Assembly (NCBI GenBank): GCA_039919885.1
Contig: JBDSEV010000075.1
Location: 62,001 to 126,000, forward strand
Reading direction: 5' to 3'
Length of the DNA: 64,000 nt
DNA from: JACMLD01 sp039919885
GTDB taxonomy: Bacteria; Bacteroidota; Bacteroidia; Chitinophagales; Chitinophagaceae
How positions within the stretch are numbered: position 1 is the stretch's first letter; each line of letters begins with the position of its first letter. Below, piece by piece: positions 55,693 through 63,423 of the stretch. The notes beneath the pieces are model-generated. The model ran no database searches, was not told the DNA's origin, and worked only from the letters and a program-made list of their open reading frames with translations. The position numbers were made by a program, and so were the translations under genes.

Positions 55693-56877
55693 TTAGTTTT
55701 TGGGTAACGATATAAAAAAGCAGGCGCCTTCATCCACTTTCCCTTCCGCCCATACTTTGCCTCCGTGTTTGTTAACGATACGCTGAATGATGGCAAGCCC
55801 AACACCAGTTCCTTCAAACTCACTGTTACTGTGCAGCCGTTGAAAAACACCAAATAATTTGTCGTAATACCGCATGTCAAAACCGGCACCATTGTCTTTC
55901 ACATAATAGGTGCAATATTTATCATCCGAATAAGCGCCTATTTCCACTTCCGGTTCCAATTTTTTACCGGTATATTTAAACGCGTTCGATACCAGGTTGA
56001 TAAAAACCTGTTTTAACATGTTCTTATCGGCCCTAAGATTTTCCAGGTTTTTGAGTGTTATCTTGAAGTTGCGTGCAGGCTCCGCCAGCCGGAGATCTTT
56101 GATGATTGAATCAAGCATCTCTTTCATGCCTACCATAACCATTGAAACATTTTGTTTACCAATTTGCGAGAATTCAAGCAGGTTATCAATCAGCTGACCC
56201 ATGCGCATAGCGTTATTGACGATTTCTTCCATTATTTCCCCCGCAGCAGCATCCAGTTTTTCAACGTAATCTTCCCGGAGTATTTGGGTAAAACCATTAA
56301 TAGCTCTTAGCGGCGCACGCAAATCGTGGGAAACAGAATAAGAAAAAGATTCGAGTTCCTTGTTGACAGCTTCCAGCTGCGCGGTTCGTTCTATTACTTT
56401 TTGTTCAAGACCAATATTGAGTTCATGGATATGAAATTTGGCCATTTTTAATCCGTCGTTTGCAATGAGCAGTTCGGCGGCACGTTTTTCCTTTTCTTTA
56501 TTTTGAAATGCCAGTTCTTCATTCGCAATAATCAGCTCGGCAGCACGTCGTTCTTTTTCGGCATTCTGAAAAAGCAATTCCTTGTTGGCAACAATCAGTT
56601 CCGCCGCCCTGTTTTCCTTTTCCGTGTTCTGGAAAAGCAATTCTTTATTGGCGACAATAAGTTCCGCCGCACGTTTTTCTTTTTCGGCGTTCTGAAATGC
56701 GAGTTCTTTATTGGCAATGATCAATTCTGCAGCGCGTTTTTCTTTTTCGGCATTTTGAAAAGCGAGTTCTTTGTTTGCAATGATCAGTTCGGAAGCACGC
56801 TTTTCTTTCTCTTCGTTTTGAAACGCAAGTTCCCGCGTAACGGTCACCAGTTCATCTGAATTTTTACGCTGATCCAT
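55693..56877 (-). CDS. Soluble histidine kinase with six 21-residue coiled-coil repeats
   Basis: A 394-residue kinase. Residues 16-141 are six tandem copies of a 21-residue unit (three heptads; consensus ELAFQNAEKEKRAAELIIANK-like). A linker helix follows, then HisKA with phospho-His184 in SVSHDLRAPLRA and an ATPase domain with DNGAGFDMRY and EGTGVGLAIIQRI. It lacks a membrane segment and any PAS, GAF or other sensor domain. The coil may be the signal-receiving or length-setting part. It is 25 bases upstream of a single-domain regulator, its likely target. Confidence 0.9.
   Translation of the reverse strand: MDQRKNSDELVTVTRELAFQNEEKEKRASELIIANKELAFQNAEKEKRAAELIIANKELAFQNAEKEKRAAELIVANKELLFQNTEKENRAAELIVANKELLFQNAEKERRAAELIIANEELAFQNKEKEKRAAELLIANDGLKMAKFHIHELNIGLEQKVIERTAQLEAVNKELESFSYSVSHDLRAPLRAINGFTQILREDYVEKLDAAAGEIMEEIVNNAMRMGQLIDNLLEFSQIGKQNVSMVMVGMKEMLDSIIKDLRLAEPARNFKITLKNLENLRADKNMLKQVFINLVSNAFKYTGKKLEPEVEIGAYSDDKYCTYYVKDNGAGFDMRYYDKLFGVFQRLHSNSEFEGTGVGLAIIQRIVNKHGGKVWAEGKVDEGACFFISLPKN
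56455..56832 (-). repeat. 63-bp in-frame tandem repeat, six copies
   Basis: Six adjacent 63-base units encode the 21-residue coiled-coil repeat of the kinase. The copies are well conserved in protein but differ at many silent positions, so they are not a recent duplication. Confidence 0.85.
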
Positions 56878-57051
56878 AATCTAATTTCAAGAAGTTGCTG
56901 ATGTAATATTCAAATAAACAGGGGTGCAGACCGGAAAAACCAATGCCAGACCGTGGTGAACGGGTAAGGTACCGAAATAGCAGTACAATTTTAGAGATGT
57001 TTTAAAATGCAAAACATTTCTTTAGTTAAGCAAGTGTAAACACTTAGTCGC

Positions 57052-57696
57052 TTACAACAGGTAAGGCGTATTGGTAAACATGAAATTGACAAGTGAGGCG
57101 GCATTTTTCAATTGTAATTTTTGCAGAATGTTATGCCGGTGCACCTCCACTGTTTTTACTTTAACGCCGATATTAACGGCAATCTCTTTGGATGAGTGGC
57201 CTTCTTTAATGAATTGAACGATTTCTATTTCTCTGTCTGTAAGGGAACTCAGTCGCGGTGAAGCGGGTGTGTCTGCGCCGAGTTGCTGGCCCAATATATA
57301 CTTGATCTCATCGCACACGTATACCTCACCGTTATGCACCCGCCGCATTGCACTTAGGATTTCGTCTTTTGGTGAATTTTTGGTCACATAGCCACGAGCG
57401 CCCATTTTCATCATTTTTTTTGCATACACAGGATCTGAATGAACCGACATGCCAATGACTTTCGATAGTGGCGCAACGCCTTTTAATTTCTGTGTGGCCT
57501 CGATGCCGGAGAAAGGAAGTATGTTGATGTCCATTAAAATAATGTCGGGGTGTTGGGCGACAGCTGCGTCGAGTGCTTCCTGGCTGTCACCGCAGATGGC
57601 AACCACCTCAAAATCATCTGCAGAATCAATCAGGTAACTAAGTGTTTCACGGAGGAGTTTGTGGTCGTCTGCAATAAGTACGCGGATCTTCTTCAT
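57052..57696 (-). CDS. NarL/LuxR-type response regulator
   Basis: A 214-residue regulator. The receiver has IADDHKLLRETL near residue 7 and phosphoacceptor Asp in IILMDINILPFSG near 55. The LuxR DNA-binding domain spans about 150-210 (LTDREIEIVQFIKEGHSSKEIAVNIGVKVKTVEVHR). 'D-I-N-I-L-P' replaces the usual M-P after the phospho-site by one residue more. It is 174 bases upstream of the kinase operon on the same strand and may be co-regulated with it. Confidence 0.92.
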   Translation of the reverse strand: MKKIRVLIADDHKLLRETLSYLIDSADDFEVVAICGDSQEALDAAVAQHPDIILMDINILPFSGIEATQKLKGVAPLSKVIGMSVHSDPVYAKKMMKMGARGYVTKNSPKDEILSAMRRVHNGEVYVCDEIKYILGQQLGADTPASPRLSSLTDREIEIVQFIKEGHSSKEIAVNIGVKVKTVEVHRHNILQKLQLKNAASLVNFMFTNTPYLL

Positions 57697-58174
57697 AAAT
57701 TTGGATTTTTAGCTTATGGTTAATTGTACAAAGGAAATGTAATACCCTAGAAAAATATATAGCTGGATCACTATGTTTTCGTAATGGTTACGCCACAGGA
57801 AAGTAGTTGATCGGCTACACCGGGTAGGCAAAAGCGAGGCGGTGAAACATTGGATGGAAGTGTTGCAAAATGTAAAACCAACCTTACAGCAATGTGCTTT
57901 TCAAGCGGCATTTGTTCAAGGATTTTCCAGTTATGGTTTGTTTGAACTACGAACAGGATTACTATTCTACGATCTGCAATGACGGTGCTGGTAATGGAAA
58001 ACAGGTAGCACCAACGCAACCGCGGGACAAACAGCTTGCCTTTAAATATTTATAACGCTGGCGATTCCATTTTCGCTGTATGCCGCGACATAGACCGCCT
58101 GAACGGCTAACTTGCACGATGCTGCGCAAAAGATGTTGATGAGCGAAATAGTAAGATTAAAGTGAATTTTTATG
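57697..58174. other. Intergenic region, no gene recognised
   Basis: An open stretch of about 65 codons on the + strand (57785-57981) lacks a good start and family. An 82-codon minus-strand frame (57771-58019) overlaps it and is equally unconvincing. One of them may be a gene remnant. Confidence 0.45.
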
Positions 58175-59941
58175 TCACTCCAAGGCATCGCCCGGCTGTT
58201 CCTGAACGGCTGCTGCATCTCCGGTTCCGCTGTCAGCAGTGCTCATCCTGTTTTGTTTCTTTTGTGCCGGTGTGGGTTTCTGCACCCAGTTATTGCTGTA
58301 GGCTTTAAATGCGTCGTTTTGCAGGAACTCAGAAAGTTCAGTAGCGCCATCTACGTATGCTGCTAAAGCTTTGTATGCGGGTGTTTTTTCTTTCTTAAGA
58401 ATTAGCATGGCGGCGTTGGCACCGGCTTTTACAGCAATTGGCACCCCTCCGCCAAGTTCCGCCCAGTGACCACCGACCAATAAATTTTTTACCGGCGTGT
58501 GGTAGGTAGCAACTTTATTCATCATGTTTGGCCGGTTTGGCTTGGTTGCCATCATCGATCCGCCGGTATTGCCGGTATACCGGAAATGGGTAACCGGTGT
58601 TGCCACATCATAAAAAAGGATGTGCTTCCTTAAACCGGGTGCAATCTTGTCTTCCACCCGCTGTATCAGTTGTTGTGCAACCGAATCTTTGAGTTCTTTG
58701 TATGCCATTCCCCTGATAAAATTGCCATGGTTGTCTTTTTCTGTTCGCCATTCGTTTTCAAACTTCATCTCTGCAGGCATAAACAGCAGGAGTGTGCCGT
58801 GGCCGTCTGGCGCCAGCGACTTGTCCCGAAAACTCGGAGCCAGTACAACAATTTCAGTGTGCAACGGGTTACCGCCCGCCTGCTCAAGACGCGGCACCTG
58901 GGCACTTGATAAGTGAATTAACTCTTCGTTGAAGCCAAGTGTCTCCACCGGGCAATCCAACGCAATGCTAACCGTAACCGATGAACTGTAAAGTTCAGCC
59001 TGTGCAAGGTTCTTTTTTAATTTTTCAGGGATGGGTGTGCGGGCCAATAATTTATTATACAAAGACGGGGCATCAGATGCAGCAATCACATACTTGCTTT
59101 CAATTTGGCAAATCTTGCCATTTCGTTCGCAGGAAACGCCATAGGCAGTATTGTTCCGCGTTAGTATTTCTTTCACTTCGCAGCGATAAAAAGTATCCTG
59201 TTTGAAATAATGGATCAGGTGTTCCAGCCATTCTGCAATTACCTGCCCGCCACCCTGGGGTGGACTTTGAAAGTCGTTGTTGTATGCCCAACCAATCGGC
59301 ACGATACACGAGAGGATTTCGGTATCGGCGCTAAAAACCTCTTGCAGCTGCTTGCTTTTAAAATATTTTGCCAGGCCCTTTTTAACCCCTTTCTCACCGG
59401 AGAAACGTAAATGAGGGATAAATTTAAATGCAAACCGGATTAAATTTTTTTTTCGAAATAATTTCTCGGTGAAAGTCATTGTTTCTTCGGCGCGGAAAAT
59501 ATTACCAAAATTTTTGAATGCGCCACCAACTTTTTTTGCTGCCAGAAAAAATTTATCGATCCCAGCTGCATCCGCCGGAAACTCTTTTTTCCATTGTTCT
59601 TTTAAATCGTCCGGGGTATTGGTAAGAAGGTATTCATAATCATCGCCTTTGAACCGGCGTATCCTTTTTTGGGTAACTGCTTTTGGATAGTCGTTGCCAA
59701 GTGCATCAAAAAGTCTGCAAACCATTCCCTCTTTTGAATATTGATTGAGCCAATGAATGGCAGTATCGAACCTGAACGCTTTCCTGGAAAAGCCGGCAAG
59801 GTAACCTCCGGGATGCGGTTCTTTTTCCAGCACACAAACTGTTAAGCCTGCTTTACTTAGCAAGGCACCGGCAGTGAGGCCGCCAATTCCGGATCCTATA
59901 ATCACTACATCATAGCTGGCTTTCGGTTCCTGTCGCTCCAT
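58175..59941 (-). CDS. CrtI/CrtISO/retinol-saturase-like FAD oxidoreductase
   Basis: A 588-residue flavoprotein. The FAD-binding VIIGSGIGGLTAGALLSKAG at residues 13-32, then LEKEPHPGGYLAGF and FDTAIHWL, fit the carotenoid isomerase/all-trans-retinol 13,14-reductase branch of the phytoene desaturase family. The C-terminal VGGHWAELGGGVPIAVKAGANAAM also fits. A hydrophilic tail of about 60 residues (NWVQKPTPAQKKQNRM...) is unusual. No crtB, crtY or other carotenoid gene is near, so the polyene or lipid substrate is open. Confidence 0.85.
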   Translation of the reverse strand: MERQEPKASYDVVIIGSGIGGLTAGALLSKAGLTVCVLEKEPHPGGYLAGFSRKAFRFDTAIHWLNQYSKEGMVCRLFDALGNDYPKAVTQKRIRRFKGDDYEYLLTNTPDDLKEQWKKEFPADAAGIDKFFLAAKKVGGAFKNFGNIFRAEETMTFTEKLFRKKNLIRFAFKFIPHLRFSGEKGVKKGLAKYFKSKQLQEVFSADTEILSCIVPIGWAYNNDFQSPPQGGGQVIAEWLEHLIHYFKQDTFYRCEVKEILTRNNTAYGVSCERNGKICQIESKYVIAASDAPSLYNKLLARTPIPEKLKKNLAQAELYSSSVTVSIALDCPVETLGFNEELIHLSSAQVPRLEQAGGNPLHTEIVVLAPSFRDKSLAPDGHGTLLLFMPAEMKFENEWRTEKDNHGNFIRGMAYKELKDSVAQQLIQRVEDKIAPGLRKHILFYDVATPVTHFRYTGNTGGSMMATKPNRPNMMNKVATYHTPVKNLLVGGHWAELGGGVPIAVKAGANAAMLILKKEKTPAYKALAAYVDGATELSEFLQNDAFKAYSNNWVQKPTPAQKKQNRMSTADSGTGDAAAVQEQPGDALE

Positions 59942-60188
59942 AAAAATTCAACAATTTACTGTACGTGAATATCGCTGCACACAATATTAAAACAGAATTA
60001 TCGCGGATTGGTATTTTTTTAGGTATTTAAAAAAAGCGTACCGAAATGCGCTGTACAAAACAATAACAGTGGCGGTAAAATCGCAGGCTACGATATAATG
60101 ATTATAGAGCGGGAGTGGTCGCTGTTTTTTCAATCGGCCTGCCGAAATAAGCGGGGAGAAGCGGGATAAGAAACGAACGGCAGCAGGC

Positions 60189-60239
60189 AAAAAAAAGCAT
60201 ATTCCGGATTCGCTATGAATCGCCGTTCCGGAATATGCT
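60189..60239 (-). terminator. Terminator of the YtxH gene
   Basis: AGCATATTCCGGA (60196-60208) pairs perfectly with TCCGGAATATGCT (60227-60239). The adjacent A-run is a T-run on the minus strand, downstream of the YtxH stop. Confidence 0.85.
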
Positions 60240-60248
60240 CGTAAACTT

Positions 60249-60488
60249 TTATCCCATTGTATTTACATTCATTTTTGAGCCGGGTGCTGAGTCAGCATGG
60301 CCGTTCGTAGCCTTTTTGCCGTGCATAAGGTCAGTCAGGCAATCTTTAAGGGATACGCCCAGATCGGTAGTTTTATCAAGTATCCGCTGCCGGGTATCCG
60401 ACCCTTTTTCCGGGGATAATAAAATACCTGCAATAGCGCCTATTGAAATGCCTGCAATAAAACCGAGAATTGTTTTTGTACCTGTCAT
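60249..60488 (-). CDS. YtxH domain protein
   Basis: A 79-residue protein. One membrane helix with small residues (GFIAGISIGAIAGILLSP, about residues 8-25) is followed by EKGSDTRQRI, the classic YtxH pattern. A polar tail follows. YtxH proteins are small stress-associated membrane proteins of unknown role. I use the ATG at 60488; the frame is open for 29 more codons upstream, but these are Lys/Asn-rich and unlike the family. Confidence 0.85.
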   Translation of the reverse strand: MTGTKTILGFIAGISIGAIAGILLSPEKGSDTRQRILDKTTDLGVSLKDCLTDLMHGKKATNGHADSAPGSKMNVNTMG

Positions 60489-60588
60489 AATAGTAAGATT
60501 TAAATGAAAATTTAGGTGTTTGTTTTTGACTTTTTTTCCGTCAGTATCAGATAACGATTTTGTAGATAGAGACAATCATTGTGCCAGT

Positions 60589-60670
60589 GCGGTATTGCTT
60601 GGTTAAGCCGGGTTTTATAAGGATCGATTCCGAGTATTTATTTCCCCGGTTTGCAGTACCGCTGTTTTTT
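60589..60670 (+). ncRNA. Structured RNA candidate 1 with terminator
   Basis: GCGGTATTGC (60589-60598) pairs over 10 bp (one G-U) with GCAGTACCGC (60653-60662), followed by TGTTTTTT. Inside, CCGGG (60608-60612) pairs with CCCGG (60645-60649) and encloses a 32-base loop. It lies in a gene-free region between YtxH and SWIB. No coding frame explains it. It could be the 3' part of a longer RNA. Confidence 0.4.
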
Positions 60671-60736
60671 AAGACCCAGCCATTGATAAAATTATCCATC
60701 CATGCAATAACTTGATTTACTTAGTTTTTGAAGATT

Positions 60737-60883
60737 TCGGGTGATCCTTAACCTGTCTTCCGAACCGGCATACCACGGTTGGACATACTCTTTTTTGCTG
60801 CTGGAAAACTTGGTTTAATTGCCTGATCACACGTGAGAAAACCTATTAGATAGAACGTGCCCCGTGGTCGGTTAAGGTTTTTT
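60737..60883 (+). ncRNA. Structured RNA candidate 2 with terminator (6S-like layout)
   Basis: CCTTAACC (60746-60753) pairs with GGTTAAGG (60870-60877), directly followed by six T. Inside, CCACGG (60773-60778) pairs with CCGTGG (60862-60867), leaving a lopsided bubble of 19 and 2 bases. A further hairpin joins CACGT (60830-60834) to ACGTG (60855-60859). TAGTTTTTG at 60722-60730 is a near -7 element. The closed rod with an internal bubble resembles 6S-type RNAs, but this identity is a guess. Confidence 0.4.
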
Positions 60884-61070
60884 AACAGCGGAAATTTTCC
60901 ATCAGTTCCAGCGGTCAATGCTTGTCTTTCATTGGGAGAATATAAAATAATATGTGAAATTTGCCTTTATTTATCGCATTTTCCCCTCGTAAACGTCTAT
61001 TTCAACTAGTAATCCCCCTGTGTGAATAACTTTTTAGTTAAATAAGCACACCTTAATTATTTTAGCAGAG

Positions 61071-61080
61071 GGGTATACCC
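61071..61080. promoter_or_regulatory. Palindrome GGGTATACCC upstream of the SWIB gene
   Basis: A perfect 10-base palindrome 38 bases before the ATG; possible operator. No TAnnTTTG element is seen near it. Confidence 0.3.
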
Positions 61081-61118
61081 ATCCCCGAAGTATTACTAAC
61101 AATTAAATTCAATTTAAA

Positions 61119-61508
61119 ATGGCAAAAGCAGTAAAAAAAGCAGCTAAGAAAGCAGCACCTAAAAAAGCAGCACCTAAAAAAGCGGCGAAGAAAGCAGCAC
61201 CGAAAAAAGCAGCAAAAAAAGCGGCCCCTAAAAAAGCAGCTAAGAAAAAGTCAGCCCGCAAACCTAACGCAGCATTTATGGCGCCCCTCACTTCAAGCCC
61301 TGCATTGGCTGAAGTAATTGGTAGCAAACCAATGCCCAGAACAGAAATTATTCGTCAGATCTGGAATTACATCAAAAAGAATAAATTACAGGATCAGAAG
61401 AACAAAAGGATGATCAATGCCGACGCAAAACTGAAAGTGTTATTTGCTGGCAAAATGCAAATTTCTATGTTTGATCTTGCAAAAGTAGTAAGCAAGAACG
61501 TTAAATAA
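61119..61508 (+). CDS. Histone H1-like tail fused to a SWIB/MDM2 domain
   Basis: A 129-residue, strongly basic protein. Residues 1-48 are Lys/Ala/Pro repeats (KKAAPKKAAKKAAPKK type), like the tail of histone H1 or bacterial H1-like proteins. Residues 50-129 are a SWIB domain: APLTSSPALAEVIG, then MPRTEIIRQIWNYIKKNKLQD, then MINADAKLKVLF and MFDLAKVVSKNVK. It probably binds DNA and may compact the nucleoid. The same combination occurs in Chlamydiae and Bacteroidota. It has its own terminator. Confidence 0.9.
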   Translation: MAKAVKKAAKKAAPKKAAPKKAAKKAAPKKAAKKAAPKKAAKKKSARKPNAAFMAPLTSSPALAEVIGSKPMPRTEIIRQIWNYIKKNKLQDQKNKRMINADAKLKVLFAGKMQISMFDLAKVVSKNVK

Positions 61509-61534
61509 ATCTTGCACCGATTGTATAAGCTGAT

Positions 61535-61572
61535 AAACAGGGATGCTTTCCGAAGTGTCCCTGTTTTGTTTT
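61535..61572 (+). terminator. Terminator of the SWIB gene
   Basis: AAACAGGGA (61535-61543) pairs with TCCCTGTTT (61558-61566), followed by TGTTTT. Confidence 0.75.
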
Positions 61573-61692
61573 AAAAACCGGCCCTACCAGGTTGCCTTAT
61601 TGAAAGACAACCGCAAAAAATATCCTGGAATGCCGCGGATACTGTAATATTTCTAAGTCGGTCTTATTCTTCAACCTCTTGTAACTTTCATT

Positions 61693-62769
61693 ATGCAAAA
61701 AAAAACCTTCCTACTGTATGGTGCTAACGGCTACTCCGGCCGGCTTATAGCAAGGTTTGCCCACCAATATGATTTGGCGCCAATACTTGCCGGCAGAAAC
61801 CAGCAGGTCATTGCTGCGCTGGCGCAGGAATTGTCGCTACCATACAAGATTGTGGATCTTGCAGACGGGCCTGGCCTGGTTGCTGCGCTTCAGGAAGTGT
61901 CCCTCGTGGTGCATGCGGCAGGTCCTTATGATCTTACCGCCCGGCAAATGATTGCTGCCTGCATGGAAGCCGGTACGCACTACGTTGATCTCAACGGAGA
62001 CCTGGAAGTATTTGAAATGATGCAGGGCTACGATAAAGCAGCGAAAGAGAAAAACATAATGGTTTTACCAGGGGCCGGCTTTGATGTGGTACCAACTGAT
62101 TGCCTTTCGCGCTGGTTAAAAGATCAATTACCAGATGCCAACAAGTTGGAAATCGCTTTTGCTATTATCGGCAGCGGCTTATCGCGCGGCACCTCCATTA
62201 CAACGCTGCAGAAATTGGGTATGCCCGGCGCACGGCGGGTAAACGGGCAAATTGTTCCGGAGCCTATTGGCACAAGAGGAATGTGGGTGGAATTTCCCTA
62301 CAACAAACAGCAATCATTTGTAATGAGCATTCCCTGGGGGGATGTAAGTACCGCCTATTTTACAACGGGTATCCCCAATATTGAAACATATACCGGCATC
62401 AGCAAAGGCGTCTGGTTATTTTTAAAAATGCAACGATCATTTAACTGGTTATTGCGCACCCGCCTGGTGCACCGCATGATAACGCAAATTATTAACAGCA
62501 AATCACCCGGACCGGATGATCAGCGGCGGGACAAAGCAGTTAGCCTCATTCGCGGAAAAGTATTTAATCCGCAGGGGAAATCGATCACGGCTTTTATGCG
62601 CTGCCCCGAAGCATATTCGCTAACCGCCCTGTCCGTGTTGTTAATCGCCAGGAAAATATTGGATGGAGATTTTAAACCCGGCTATCAAACGCCTGCCAGT
62701 GCCTATGGCGCAGATCTTATTATGGAAATACCGGGCGTATCGCGCGAAATGGGGGAGGGTAATTCGTAA
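61693..62769 (+). CDS. Saccharopine dehydrogenase-like NAD(P)-binding oxidoreductase
   Basis: A 358-residue protein with a Rossmann fold: LLYGANGYSGRLIARFA near residue 6, LAGRNQQVIAALAQEL and VHAAGPYDLTARQMI, then THYVDLNGD. This matches the saccharopine dehydrogenase N-terminal family, including trans-acting enoyl reductases of lipid synthesis and eukaryotic SCCPDH. It lacks the lysine-pathway C-terminal domain, so saccharopine is probably not its substrate. It has no operon partner. Confidence 0.85.
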   Translation: MQKKTFLLYGANGYSGRLIARFAHQYDLAPILAGRNQQVIAALAQELSLPYKIVDLADGPGLVAALQEVSLVVHAAGPYDLTARQMIAACMEAGTHYVDLNGDLEVFEMMQGYDKAAKEKNIMVLPGAGFDVVPTDCLSRWLKDQLPDANKLEIAFAIIGSGLSRGTSITTLQKLGMPGARRVNGQIVPEPIGTRGMWVEFPYNKQQSFVMSIPWGDVSTAYFTTGIPNIETYTGISKGVWLFLKMQRSFNWLLRTRLVHRMITQIINSKSPGPDDQRRDKAVSLIRGKVFNPQGKSITAFMRCPEAYSLTALSVLLIARKILDGDFKPGYQTPASAYGADLIMEIPGVSREMGEGNS

Positions 62770-62973
62770 AATGCAGTCACGCATTGAACGCCGGGTGCAT
62801 TGAAATTACCGCCGCCGGCTGTAAAAAATTCCGGAAGTACTCAATGACGGGAAACCCAACAATTGCCGCAGCAGGCAGTTACCGCTTTTTCCATCTGAAT
62901 GTTTAAATAACAATTCGATTGCACGGAAAACAAAATACGCAAAGCAGTTTAGCCGTAATCTTGTGCATTGTTA

Positions 62974-63291
62974 ATGAAACAAAATAATGTGAAAGAACAA
63001 AATGAGAAGTCGCCACATATTTTAAATGCCTCTTCCAACCTGCTCGGCATTTGCTTCATCGTGCTTACATCGTTAAAACTGCTCAACAAGTCTGAAACAA
63101 CCGTTATCGATGAAGTAACTGTGGTTGCCATTATTTTATTTATGGCCAGTTGTATACTGTCGTTTTTGTCAATCCGCGGGGTTAATAAAAAAAGTTTTTT
63201 CTTTGAAAAATCAGCTGATATTTTATTCCTGGGCGGCCTTTTTTTATTGTTTATAACAACATTATTGTTCTCTTTCAATATCATTAAATAA
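62974..63291 (+). CDS. Small three-helix membrane protein
   Basis: A 105-residue protein. A polar N-terminus of about 20 residues is followed by hydrophobic helices near 22-38, 47-67 and 83-102. No family recognised. The opposite strand is open over the same bases, but its product is polar and unconvincing. The ATG at 62974 is preferred to a TTG two codons upstream. Confidence 0.6.
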   Translation: MKQNNVKEQNEKSPHILNASSNLLGICFIVLTSLKLLNKSETTVIDEVTVVAIILFMASCILSFLSIRGVNKKSFFFEKSADILFLGGLFLLFITTLLFSFNIIK

Positions 63292-63335
63292 AAGTAACAC
63301 CCGTAAAACTTTTAGTCTTGCCGTTCGCCGGCGCT

Positions 63336-63390
63336 AAAAAAAAGCCTCAGAAGATTAGCGCATCTTTTGAAAGACTGCTAATTTCCTGAG
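63336..63390 (-). terminator. Terminator of the OmpA-family gene
   Basis: CTCAGAAGATTAGC (63346-63359) pairs at 12 of 14 positions with GCTAATTTCCTGAG (63377-63390). The A-run at 63336-63343 is a T-run on the minus strand. Confidence 0.75.
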
Positions 63391-63423
63391 ACAATTTCTT
63401 GCTGATATTATTATAACCCGGAC

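Noticed and set aside
55668..55892. 75-codon upstream extension of the single-domain response regulator
   Set aside because: It lies inside the kinase gene in another frame; the receiver begins properly at the ATG at 55667.
57771..58019. 82-codon minus-strand frame between the regulator and the flavoenzyme
   Set aside because: No recognisable domain; a similarly long frame is open on the other strand.
62949..63284. 111-codon minus-strand frame opposite the small membrane protein
   Set aside because: The + strand product has three clean membrane helices; this one has no plausible fold.
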